This document shows, piece after piece, positions 24,831 through 33,213 of a stretch of DNA of 64,000 bases. The first letter of the stretch is position 1; each line of letters starts with the position of its first letter. The notes below the pieces were generated by a model, which saw nothing but the letters and a program-made list of their open reading frames with translations, did no database searches and was not told where the DNA came from. Location of the stretch: NCBI RefSeq assembly GCF_006351925.1, contig NZ_CP040924.1:800501-864500 (forward strand), read 5' to 3'. Position numbers and translations under genes: made by a program. The DNA is from Clostridium thermarum (GTDB lineage: Bacteria; Bacillota; Clostridia; Clostridiales; Clostridiaceae).

Positions 24831-25472
24831 ATGAGAATACCCAATCATATTGGAATAATACCTGATGGTAATAGAAGATGGGCTGTAGCAAAGGGATTGA
24901 CAAAGGACAAGGGGTATGAGCCTGGGCTTAATCCTGCTGCGGAGGTTTTTAGACTCTGTAAAGAGGTAGGGGTAAAAGAACTCACCTTCTATGGCTTCAC
25001 AACAGATAATACCAAAAGGCCTGTAGAACAGAGACGGGCTTTTACAGAGAGTTGTATAAAGGCTGTTTATATGCTCTCGAAGGAAGATGCGTCAATACTG
25101 GTGGTAGGCAATAGTGAATCCCCAATGTTTCCTAAGGAACTGCTGCCCTTTACAAGCAGAAAAATTTTTGGAAAGGGAGGATTAAAGGTCAATTTGCTGG
25201 TGAACTATGGTTGGGAATGGGACTTAAATCAGTTGAAAACTGCTAACACCAGTAAAAAGAGTATTTCAAAGTACATAAAATCCTCTGATATTTCAAGGGT
25301 AGACCTAATAATTCGATGGGGTGGCAGAAGGAGACTCAGCGGCTTTTTACCGGTACAGACTATTTACTCAGACTTTTATGTAGTAGATGATTTTTGGCCA
25401 GATTTTAAACCGGAGCATTTTTATCAGGCACTTAGTTGGTACAACCAACAAGACATAACTCTAGGAGGGTAA
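24831..25472 (+). CDS. short isoprenyl transferase (UppS-like paralogue)
   Basis: A 213-residue member of the cis-prenyltransferase family. The catalytic loop IPDGNRRWAVAKG is at about residues 10-22, with the essential Asp. FYGFTTDNTKRP near 50 and RWGGRRRLSGFLPVQTIYSD near 166 correspond to the pyrophosphate-binding motifs, with the final FWPDF near 190. It is about 35 residues shorter than housekeeping undecaprenyl-diphosphate synthases and is not next to frr, cdsA or dxr, so it is most likely a second, specialised paralogue. The start is ATG 24831 behind GGAGTGG; GTG 24822 is less likely. Confidence 0.75.
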   Translation: MRIPNHIGIIPDGNRRWAVAKGLTKDKGYEPGLNPAAEVFRLCKEVGVKELTFYGFTTDNTKRPVEQRRAFTESCIKAVYMLSKEDASILVVGNSESPMFPKELLPFTSRKIFGKGGLKVNLLVNYGWEWDLNQLKTANTSKKSISKYIKSSDISRVDLIIRWGGRRRLSGFLPVQTIYSDFYVVDDFWPDFKPEHFYQALSWYNQQDITLGG

Positions 25473-25504
25473 AAAAATAGACCGCAAACGCAGTCTATTT
25501 TTTT
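25471..25504. terminator. bidirectional terminator
   Basis: AAAAAAATAGAC and GTCTATTTTTTT flank a 10-base loop; the hairpin overlaps the stop codons of both converging genes. Confidence 0.88.
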
Positions 25505-27371
25505 ATTTTATTAAATCAACATATTCCTGTAATGAACCATCCCTTAAGCAGGTTTCGATAATCTGTCTTCCCAGTGGATCAAGATCCGGCACAAGGAACT
25601 TCTGCAGTTCTTTCTTGAAGAAACTTGTTAATATAGCAGCACCGGCATCATAGCCTTCAGGCCCATTTTCCTTTTGAAGATCAACCTGTAGTAAGTCTTT
25701 TGGTATAGATTGACCGTCCAGCTTTAAGGATTCCAAAGCATAGCCAAGGATTGGAGATCTTGATGGTACAAGTGGTTCCTTCTTGAAGTTAAAGTTACCT
25801 CTTCTTGAAAGATACTCTCTTGCAATCCATTGTCCCATGAATCCTACCTTATATACTCCGATATGCTGATTTGGTATCAATATATATTTAGTAGCAGGAG
25901 TTTCTATAATCTGCCTCAATAAGATATTTGCCTGATCAACCATTCTTCCGGTTGCGAAAGGCCAGTAGGATCCAACACCTTCGCTGCTCATTCCCTCTGC
26001 GGAAATAACACTTGGGTTAGCATGACCTCTGGGAGCAACTAGTCTCCACAACCAAGCTAAAGCAGGTGGAAGTATGTGGAATAAGCCTATTATACCGTAG
26101 CTTGGATGATCCTTGGTGCTTGGAGGAGTTCTTACACCAAAGCTTCTTATATCAACCTCCACCGGTTCGTTTACAATACCTTGGATAAACCTTCTTGGAA
26201 GTATGGTTCTTGGGTTTGGACAAGGTTTACCCGGTGCATCCATTGTGTGTTCCCAGATTAAACATGTAGCTTCAGGCTTTCCGTCAATATTGAGGAATAT
26301 TAATGGGTCTGGAGGATAAATTGTAAGTTTTTCAATATCCGGAGCAGTACCATATTCATTTATATGGTCTATTCTTAAGAACCAACCATTTTCTGCATCC
26401 TTAATAACTAATTTTCTGCCGTTCTGAAGAGACGGAATAGCAAGAGCCATATCGTCCGTTACCGGCTGAAGCTCACAGGGTTCTTTTATATCAAGGTAGA
26501 ATTTTTCATTAGTCTTAAGATTGGTACCGATTAGCAGCCTTCCGTCCGGCTCTCTGTGGAATTGTTCAGTCATTTCACTTTTACCGCCGCCGCTGGCGCC
26601 TTCATGTATAATAATGAAGGTATTTTCATATGGAGTAGTTATTTTAACAGCGGAAGCATGAAGTGTTGTCCAACCTTCTTCTTCTCCGATATCTAATAGT
26701 ACACTATAGACACCCTTTTTTGCACTTGGGCCCGGATATAGATTATAACAGAATAATTCATGAGTGTTTTCAGTTCTATTATGAACAACTATCTGTTTGC
26801 CGTTAAAGTGAGTGTGTCTGAAGGGCGGAGCCAGATATATCACTGCTCTGGGTTTAAAGCTGCTTGGAATCTTGCTCTTAGGTATAAAGCCTTGAATGTC
26901 CGCCAAAGCACCAACAAAAAATCCTGCATTTGAAGGAGCAACTAAGAGTGCTTCATAACCATATTCCTTACCACCAGCCCAGAAAGGTAGCAATATTAAC
27001 TCATCTTGATCCTGCAGCCAATGAAAGGTTTGGGATCTTAACTCTTTAAAATCATAACCGAATCTATCGATGAATCTAGGCTTATCTGTAGGCTTATCAT
27101 CAGCAATTACCATACTGTCAGGATCTCTTCTTCTCATATATGGCTCGGTATAGTTTATTGAAATACCATTTTTGCATTTAACAACTGTAGCTTCAACCAC
27201 ATTTCCTTTTCCAGGAGTTTCATAAGCAACCTCAAAGATGCTTTTATCACTTCTGCCCATGGCAAGGTCAAAAATATCTTCTCTGCTTTCTACTAATATT
27301 ATTTCTTTATTTTGAAGTAAAGTTTCCAGATCTTTTTGTACTACTAGCTTTTTGAAAATCGACTTTTCCAT
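25503..27371 (-). CDS. DUF4914 protein, PEP-carboxykinase-like P-loop
   Basis: A 622-residue cytoplasmic protein. The centre has a glycine-rich P-loop, EGASGGGKSEMTEQF (about 254-268), of the PEPCK/HPr-kinase type, with Asp-rich TDDMALAIPS further on. Several aromatic-rich conserved blocks follow: WEHTMDAPGKPCPNPRTILP, FGVRTPPSTKDHPSYG, APRGHANPSVISAEGMSSEG and GSYWPFATGRMVDQANILLR. To my knowledge the family (DUF4914) has no established reaction. Being ATP-binding by motif, it might be a kinase or carboxykinase relative. The start has AAGGAG upstream on the minus strand; a likely promoter is 45-70 bases before it. It stands alone. Confidence 0.8.
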   Translation of the reverse strand: MEKSIFKKLVVQKDLETLLQNKEIILVESREDIFDLAMGRSDKSIFEVAYETPGKGNVVEATVVKCKNGISINYTEPYMRRRDPDSMVIADDKPTDKPRFIDRFGYDFKELRSQTFHWLQDQDELILLPFWAGGKEYGYEALLVAPSNAGFFVGALADIQGFIPKSKIPSSFKPRAVIYLAPPFRHTHFNGKQIVVHNRTENTHELFCYNLYPGPSAKKGVYSVLLDIGEEEGWTTLHASAVKITTPYENTFIIIHEGASGGGKSEMTEQFHREPDGRLLIGTNLKTNEKFYLDIKEPCELQPVTDDMALAIPSLQNGRKLVIKDAENGWFLRIDHINEYGTAPDIEKLTIYPPDPLIFLNIDGKPEATCLIWEHTMDAPGKPCPNPRTILPRRFIQGIVNEPVEVDIRSFGVRTPPSTKDHPSYGIIGLFHILPPALAWLWRLVAPRGHANPSVISAEGMSSEGVGSYWPFATGRMVDQANILLRQIIETPATKYILIPNQHIGVYKVGFMGQWIAREYLSRRGNFNFKKEPLVPSRSPILGYALESLKLDGQSIPKDLLQVDLQKENGPEGYDAGAAILTSFFKKELQKFLVPDLDPLGRQIIETCLRDGSLQEYVDLIK

Positions 27372-27414
27372 ATCAAAACTCCTTACTTTGTTTTAATGAA
27401 TCTGCACTACTTAT

Positions 27415-27443
27415 ATATTAATGTAAAACTGATAAAAGTGCAA
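27415..27443 (-). promoter_or_regulatory. probable sigma-A promoter of the DUF4914 gene
   Basis: On the minus strand TTGCAC (27443-27438) and TAATAT (27420-27415) are exactly 17 bases apart, 44 bases upstream of the start codon. Confidence 0.45.
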
Positions 27444-27822
27444 GTTTTATTTTTAAAAATTTCAATATAAAAAATAATATAATATTATGCGAATTATGAA
27501 GGCGCTTAAAATGAGATGCTGCAATGACTATGAAAGATTGTGTTGAAAATTTATGAATAATGAAATAGGCGAAAGTTTCAAATTCTCATAATAAATATAT
27601 ACTTAAAGTAAATGTTTATATTGTAAATCTGTTATTTACTATTATAAAAAATATATTATAGATATATTTTTGCAGGAAAAGCAGAATCCGTATATCTTAA
27701 CATTTTTTTATGATAAAATTATTAATTATATAAAAAATAAACTGTTATAGAAATTTAAGAAGTGGAAAGTATTTATACAATAGACTTATTTTAATAGATT
27801 TAAGAGGATTGAGGGGATGAAG
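27444..27822. other. AT-rich intergenic region between divergent genes
   Basis: About 380 bases with no supportable gene. It is extremely AT-rich and contains scattered TATAAT-like sequences, so the promoter of the helicase gene cannot be picked out. GAGGGG at 27811-27816 is the ribosome binding site of the downstream gene. Confidence 0.5.
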
Positions 27823-30800
27823 ATGAACATGAACATCTCGGAAAAGCTCATTAAGGAGCATTGCAGCAGTATTATATATGAAAGAGGAGAAGAATATTAT
27901 AAGTCCGGGAAGGTATCGGATATAAAGGTTGAAAGAGAGTACTATAGAAGCGGAGGTTTTGTTGTTTATGATATTGAGGCCGCTGTTGAGGCCTCTTATT
28001 TTGATGAATATTTTGTTGAAATAATGCTGAGTGACAGAAGCGGTTTTATGACGGTAAACTGCGATTGTCCATTTTTTAGTGATAATCATAGAAAACTGGG
28101 TTTCTGTAAGCATATTGTAGCGGTAATGCTGAAGTTCATCAAAGAATACTGCGAAAAAGCAGAATCAATCTATGGTAGAAATAAGTTAGATAAGCTCCTT
28201 AAAGATATTAAGTATAACACATTAAAATTCTCTGATATCAAGAAAACATTAAGACTAGATATAAGTTACAACTATAATTTGTATGAAAATATAAATTCTT
28301 CTCTGGAATTAAAGGTGGGGTTGGATAAATTATATGTTGTGAAAAATATGAAACAATTTCTTCAGGCGGTTGAGAGAGTTCAAGAACTGGAATTTGGCAA
28401 AGGCTTTATTTTTAAACCATTGGAACAGCAGTTTACTGTGGAAGACAAAAAGCTCATAGAGTTTCTGCTGGAAGTCAGTGAAATGGATCAGATGCTTAGT
28501 GCTGCTGAAGGTGGCAATGGAGTTTTGATATCAGGGAAAAGAGTGTATTTCATGGAAAGGCAGCTAAGCAGACTTTTCAGCCTTTTAAAGGATAGGGAAA
28601 TAAACGCCACCATTCAAACTGAAAAGTATAGTAATATAAAAGTATTGTATGAGGATATGCCCCTCAGCTTTGAAATGAGCCGGGTGGATAAGGAAATACT
28701 CCTAAGACATGAAGATGAAGTGCCAAGGCCCTTAAGTGGAAAAGGGAAGTACTTTTTTTATAAAGGCAATATTTATGTTCCTTCAAATGAGCAGTTAAGA
28801 ATTTATGTTCCTTTATATAATGCTTTTATGAGTGAAAGAAGCCGTAAAATTCATTTTGATATGGGGGATGGGCACAGAGTTGCTTCCTACCTGATACCTG
28901 GACTTAAAAATATCAGTAAATTTTTGAAACTGGACAGCAGCATAGAAGAGAGTTTTTATGAAGCACCCCTTGTTGCTAAGATTTACCTGGATAAGGATAG
29001 TGAAGGCATATCTGCAGAGATTAAATTTAGTTATGGAGATATAGAGATAAATGCGGTAAAGGAAGAAACTGTTGAAGGTGTCCAAGGTATTCTGCTAAGA
29101 GACGTTTCAAAAGAGGGCCTAGTGATTTCCGGGGTTGAGAGTTTTGGCTTTAGGAGAAATAAAGAAAAGTTTGTATTGGAAAAGGACGAAGAGCTTATCA
29201 GTTTTCTTGAGGAAGGCATAGACAAATTAAAGGAATTTAGTGAGGTTTATTATTCCCAGGCCTTTAAAAACATGAGGGTGTATAACAGCGCCCATGTTAG
29301 AGGTGGAATAAGGGTCAATAGCCAGGGACTTCTGGAATTTGACTTTGAAATGGAAGATATAAATCCTAAGGAACTTAGAGGTATACTAATGGCCGCAAGA
29401 CAGAAGAAAAAATACTATAAGCTGAAGGAAGGGGGCTTTGTAAATCTTAAAGATGAGCAGCTGAAAAAAATTATTACCGTGATGGATTATCTGAGTATCA
29501 ATGAAAAAGACCTGCTAAACAGCGGGCGTACAGCTGTTTCAAGATATAATGCCTTTTATTTAAACGACGCCTTTAGTGATGATATGCCTTACTTTAAAAA
29601 AGATTATAGCTTTAAAAAGTTTATTGCTGATATTAGAGAGGAAAAAGATATAGACTTTACCCTGCCGGACCATCTGGATAAGATAATGAGAAAGTATCAA
29701 AAGGACGGCTTCAAGTGGCTAAAAACACTGGCTCATTTTGGCTTTGGAGGCATACTGGCAGACGAAATGGGACTTGGTAAGACCCTTCAGACTATAGCTT
29801 TTATCGCTACAGAGAAGGGGGATTTGCCTTCGCTTGTAATTGCCCCAACCACATTGATATATAATTGGCAGTCTGAAGTGGAGAAGTTTGCCCCTGAACT
29901 TAAAACTATAGTTATTACTGGAAGCCCTGAAGATAGAGAAGAACTGAGAAAAAAGATAAATCAACATGATATGGTGATAACTTCATACCCACTTATAAGA
30001 AGGGATATAGACAGCTATAAGGATATAAAATTTAAATATTGTATCCTAGATGAGGCGCAGCAGATTAAAAATCCTTTAGCTCAGAGTACTATAGCTGTAA
30101 AATCTGTGAAGGCAGAAGGCTGCTTTGCCCTCACCGGTACGCCGCTGGAAAATTCTCTTATGGAACTGTGGTCTATATTTGATTTCATCATGCCTGGTTA
30201 TCTGTTTAATCATCACAGATTCGTTGAACGTTATGAGATACCAATCGTGAGAGAAGAGGATGAAGAGGCTTTGACAGCTTTAAATAAGCATATACATCCC
30301 TTTATATTAAGGAGACTAAAAAGGGAAGTAGTTGCAGAGCTGCCTCCCAAGATAGAACGTAAGCTCATAGTAGATATGACCGAGGAACAAAGAAAGCTGT
30401 ATACCGCATACCTTCTCACTGCTCAGGAAACTGTTGCAACTGAGTTCCTTAATGCAGTAGGTAAAAATAATAGATTTCAACTGATAGCTCTTCTGACCCG
30501 GTTACGGCAGATCTGCTGTGATCCTTCCGTGTTTTTAGAAAACTATGAAGGGGACAGCGGAAAGATGCAGGCACTGGAAGAGCTGCTTGAAGAGGTTTTG
30601 GGACAAAAGCATAGGGTGCTGATTTTTTCACAGTTTACCACTGTGTTAAGAAATATTGGCAGGAGACTGGAAAATAAATCTATTAAGTATACTTATCTGG
30701 ATGGAAGTACACCGTCAGAAGATAGGAACACTCTGGTAAAAGTCTTTAATGCTGGTAATACAGATGTATTCCTGATTTCCTTAAAGGCAGGGGGAACCGG

Positions 30801-31077
30801 TTTAAATCTTACTGGAGCAGATATAGTTATCCATTTTGATCCATGGTGGAATCCGGCGGTGGAGCAGCAGGCAACGGACAGGGCCCACAGAATTGGACAA
30901 AAAAAGACTGTAGAAGTCATCAAGCTTATTGCTAAGGACAGTATAGAAGAAAAAATATACAATCTCCAAGAAAAGAAAAAAGAGATTTTTGATAAAGTTG
31001 TAGAAGGCAGCAGTGGCGACCTAAGTCTGCTATCAAAATTAACCGATGAAGAGATAAAAGAATTATTTAATATTTAA
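27823..31077 (+). CDS. SWIM-domain SNF2-family helicase/translocase
   Basis: A 1084-residue ATPase. The N-terminal SWIM zinc finger has CDCPF near residue 80 and CKHIVAV near 95. A central region of about 450 residues carries the bacterial SNF2-associated domain. The SNF2 ATPase follows: DEMGLGKTLQ (about 646-655, Walker A), SLVIAPTTLIYNW, DEAQ (about 742, Walker B), ALTGTPLEN, and in the second RecA lobe VLIFSQFTTVLRNIG, YLDGSTPSEDR, LISLKAGGTGLNLTGAD and QATDRAHRIGQ. Members are presumed to remodel protein-DNA or polymerase-DNA complexes. ATG 27817 touches GAGGGG directly, so ATG 27823, six bases away, is preferred. No nuclease or methylase neighbour suggests a defence role. Confidence 0.9.
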   Translation: MNMNISEKLIKEHCSSIIYERGEEYYKSGKVSDIKVEREYYRSGGFVVYDIEAAVEASYFDEYFVEIMLSDRSGFMTVNCDCPFFSDNHRKLGFCKHIVAVMLKFIKEYCEKAESIYGRNKLDKLLKDIKYNTLKFSDIKKTLRLDISYNYNLYENINSSLELKVGLDKLYVVKNMKQFLQAVERVQELEFGKGFIFKPLEQQFTVEDKKLIEFLLEVSEMDQMLSAAEGGNGVLISGKRVYFMERQLSRLFSLLKDREINATIQTEKYSNIKVLYEDMPLSFEMSRVDKEILLRHEDEVPRPLSGKGKYFFYKGNIYVPSNEQLRIYVPLYNAFMSERSRKIHFDMGDGHRVASYLIPGLKNISKFLKLDSSIEESFYEAPLVAKIYLDKDSEGISAEIKFSYGDIEINAVKEETVEGVQGILLRDVSKEGLVISGVESFGFRRNKEKFVLEKDEELISFLEEGIDKLKEFSEVYYSQAFKNMRVYNSAHVRGGIRVNSQGLLEFDFEMEDINPKELRGILMAARQKKKYYKLKEGGFVNLKDEQLKKIITVMDYLSINEKDLLNSGRTAVSRYNAFYLNDAFSDDMPYFKKDYSFKKFIADIREEKDIDFTLPDHLDKIMRKYQKDGFKWLKTLAHFGFGGILADEMGLGKTLQTIAFIATEKGDLPSLVIAPTTLIYNWQSEVEKFAPELKTIVITGSPEDREELRKKINQHDMVITSYPLIRRDIDSYKDIKFKYCILDEAQQIKNPLAQSTIAVKSVKAEGCFALTGTPLENSLMELWSIFDFIMPGYLFNHHRFVERYEIPIVREEDEEALTALNKHIHPFILRRLKREVVAELPPKIERKLIVDMTEEQRKLYTAYLLTAQETVATEFLNAVGKNNRFQLIALLTRLRQICCDPSVFLENYEGDSGKMQALEELLEEVLGQKHRVLIFSQFTTVLRNIGRRLENKSIKYTYLDGSTPSEDRNTLVKVFNAGNTDVFLISLKAGGTGLNLTGADIVIHFDPWWNPAVEQQATDRAHRIGQKKTVEVIKLIAKDSIEEKIYNLQEKKKEIFDKVVEGSSGDLSLLSKLTDEEIKELFNI

Positions 31078-31250
31078 TGACGGTAATATGTGTTACGGAC
31101 TATTGGAAGCATAAGGCGTATTATAATGATATGAATTTCTTTTATATAATTAGGGAAAACTATTTTTTATAAGTAGTTACAGGTACTTTAAAAGTGATTG
31201 TAATGGTGTAGCGCTTAGCTAATGAATATAAATTAAAGGAGATGTTAAAA

Positions 31251-31805
31251 ATGGATGCAATCGAGCTGATGATGTATGAGCACAAGTATATAAAAAGAAC
31301 CTTAGCGGTTATAAGAAAGATAAGCATTGGGGTTTTGAATGGAAATGAGGTTCCCTTCGAGGACTTTAAGAGAATAATTGAGTTTGTAAGAAACTATGCA
31401 GACAAACATCACCACAATAAAGAAGAGGAAATACTCTTTAAAAAGATGCGGGAGGACATTGGGGAAACTCTTGCAGGTGCTCCAGTATCAGGGATGCTTG
31501 TAGAGCATGACTTTGGAAGACTATTTATCAAGAATCTGGATGAAGCCCTTCGAAGAGTTAAGAACGGTGATTTGGATTCCAGAGTTGATGTTATTGCCAA
31601 TGCCATAGGATATGCAGATCTGCTTAACAGACACATCGATAAGGAAGATAAAGTAATATATACCTTTGCTAGACGTTCTCTTAAAGAAGACGCTATGAAT
31701 TATGTAAATGAAAGCTGTAAAAAGGTTGAAGACACTGCAGAAAGCGAAAACTTGCAAAAGAAGTATATTACCATAGTGGAGGAATTAGAGAGTAAGTGGC
31801 TATAA
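31251..31805 (+). CDS. hemerythrin-domain protein
   Basis: A 184-residue four-helix protein. Putative di-iron ligands are visible in order: His in YEHKYIKRTL, His/Glu in KHHHNKEEEILF, His in VEHDFGRLF and His/Asp/Glu in LLNRHIDKEDKVIY. In anaerobes such proteins bind O2 or NO, or store iron, and often help with oxygen stress. AAAGGAGA fits ATG 31251; ATG 31242 overlaps it. A Crp-type regulator is encoded nearby on the opposite strand, which could be a functional link but is unproven. Confidence 0.88.
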   Translation: MDAIELMMYEHKYIKRTLAVIRKISIGVLNGNEVPFEDFKRIIEFVRNYADKHHHNKEEEILFKKMREDIGETLAGAPVSGMLVEHDFGRLFIKNLDEALRRVKNGDLDSRVDVIANAIGYADLLNRHIDKEDKVIYTFARRSLKEDAMNYVNESCKKVEDTAESENLQKKYITIVEELESKWL

Positions 31806-31814
31806 TATGGGTAT

Positions 31815-32033
31815 TTGGGCTCCATTGAAGAAATTCATCATCCTGAACATACTCCGGGACATCCGGTCCATACCTTTCACTTGGACATTACCTTTGTGGA
31901 TAAGGATGATATTGTGAAATATTTCTCAAACAGTTCTGAACGTATTTTTGTCAGGACGAAAGCTGTTATTGGACCAAAGGTACAAAATTGTCTTCCGCCG
32001 GCCAGTGTACACGTGGTGGAAGAGGTTGTTTAG
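31815..32033 (+). CDS. His-rich 72-residue reading frame, possible gene remnant
   Basis: This frame begins nine bases after the hemerythrin stop and reads HHPEHTPGHPVHTFHLDI, then FVDKDDIVKYFSNSSERIFV and VQNCLPPASVHVVEEVV. Amino-acid use looks like coding sequence, but only a TTG could start it and no ribosome binding site is visible. It may be the C-terminal leftover of a larger gene, or read through as an extension. I do not recognise the family. Confidence 0.3.
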   Translation: MGSIEEIHHPEHTPGHPVHTFHLDITFVDKDDIVKYFSNSSERIFVRTKAVIGPKVQNCLPPASVHVVEEVV

Positions 32034-32347
32034 AACACCAATTCAGGAAATAACCGGTGAAAAGAGATTGGTTGATTAGTATAAGAAAAATTTAAAGGAT
32101 GTTCCGGTTGAAGTATGCGGGGAACATCCTAGTTATACAAAGTCCTGTAGAAATACATGCATTCATTCGGAATGGGGTGAAACAATGAATCACCTTTTTC
32201 AGCAGGACTTTATAACATAATTTGATGCCAATGAGATATAAAAGATGTGTTAAATTGAGCAACAATGATTGTTAAAAAAATGACTAACTCTATTTTAAGT
32301 CTATCACATTTTTGGACAAATTGAAATATAAAACTGTGAAGAATGTG
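32034..32347. other. intergenic region with a possible structured RNA
   Basis: No gene is visible in these 314 bases, but nested inverted repeats are concentrated in 32097-32211 (see the separate entry). The right end, 32212-32347, is AT-rich and lies downstream of the converging Crp-type gene without a clear terminator hairpin. Confidence 0.5.
32097..32211 (+). ncRNA. candidate structured RNA (strand uncertain)
   Basis: Two structured blocks lie side by side. Block 1: AGGATGTTCC and GGAACATCCT (32097-32130) form a perfect 10-bp stem with a 14-base loop. Block 2: AAAGTCCTG (32139-32147) and CAGGACTTT (32203-32211) form a perfect 9-bp closing stem around 55 bases, inside which CATTC/GAATG (32160-32174) and GGTGA/TCACC (32176-32194) each make a small hairpin, giving a three-way junction. 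I match this to no known RNA family. It could equally be a protein-binding palindrome plus a chance fold. Confidence 0.3.
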
Positions 32348-33031
32348 TTAAATTTTATTTCTTTCTAAGGCCTCCAAATCCAATATTATTATTGTATCCT
32401 TGTCATAGTCTATAATACCTTCATCTTTCATCTTAATTAATTCTCTTGACAAGGAGGGTCTCTGAACCCCCATCTTATCTGCCCACTCCCTTTTTGACAT
32501 GCCAAGCTTTACTTGTACTTTACCTGACTTTTCATACTTGTTAGAAAGAAACTCACAAATCTTTTGCCTTATTGTCTTCAAGGTTACCTGTTTTAGCTTT
32601 GAACTTAGGTTAACAGCTCGATTAGAAAGGGCTCTGAGGAATTGATAAAGAAAGGTTGTATTCTTCTGACAAAGTACCACAACGGAAGTCTTTGGTATAT
32701 GTAATACCATAGATTTTGACTTTGACACCACTGTCATGGGGTAAAGGTTTTTATCTCCGAAAATAAGATTCTCGCCAAAAGTATCTCCCTGTTCAAACTG
32801 AGCTACTGTCAGTATTTTTCCCGAAGCATCGATCTTTTGAATTTCAACCATGCCCTCTAATACTATACTTAAATTTGAACAAGTCTCATCTTCAATAAAA
32901 ATCATATCGTCCTTACCATATGAGGCTATAGAATAGTCACATGAAGTAAAAAACTCCATCAGCTCTTCCGGCTTAAAGTCTCTAAATAGAGGCATCTTGA
33001 CAAGATCGACTATATAGGTACTTATATTCAT
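32348..33031 (-). CDS. Crp/Fnr-family transcriptional regulator
   Basis: A 227-residue regulator: cyclic-nucleotide-binding-like domain (LSIVLEGMVEIQKIDASGK, then VAQFEQGDTFGENLIFG), a long dimer helix and a C-terminal winged helix (LGMSKREWADKMGVQRPSLS, RELIKMKDEGIIDYD). The N-terminus lacks the Cys cluster of Fnr and the cAMP-binding Arg is not evident, so the signal is unknown; such clostridial proteins frequently control redox or nitrosative-stress genes. GGAGGAAG precedes the ATG. The nearby hemerythrin gene may be a target. Confidence 0.85.
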   Translation of the reverse strand: MNISTYIVDLVKMPLFRDFKPEELMEFFTSCDYSIASYGKDDMIFIEDETCSNLSIVLEGMVEIQKIDASGKILTVAQFEQGDTFGENLIFGDKNLYPMTVVSKSKSMVLHIPKTSVVVLCQKNTTFLYQFLRALSNRAVNLSSKLKQVTLKTIRQKICEFLSNKYEKSGKVQVKLGMSKREWADKMGVQRPSLSRELIKMKDEGIIDYDKDTIIILDLEALERNKI

Positions 33032-33213
33032 AATTACTTCCTCCGATATTTAATTGATAATCATTATTAATCATATATGATTATGAACAAACTTTCAACC
33101 ATATTTCCTCAATGAATAATTAATGCTGCCAGTATTGAATTAATATAAAGGTAAAACTATAATAATAGTATTATGTTAATCAAATATTAAGTATTTACGG
33201 TGAGAGGTATACT

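Noticed and set aside
33045..33085. Fur-box-like sequence GATAATCATTATT ahead of the Crp-type gene
   Set aside because: Only the right two thirds of the 19-base Fur palindrome match; the AT-rich context gives such matches readily, and the downstream genes are not iron genes.
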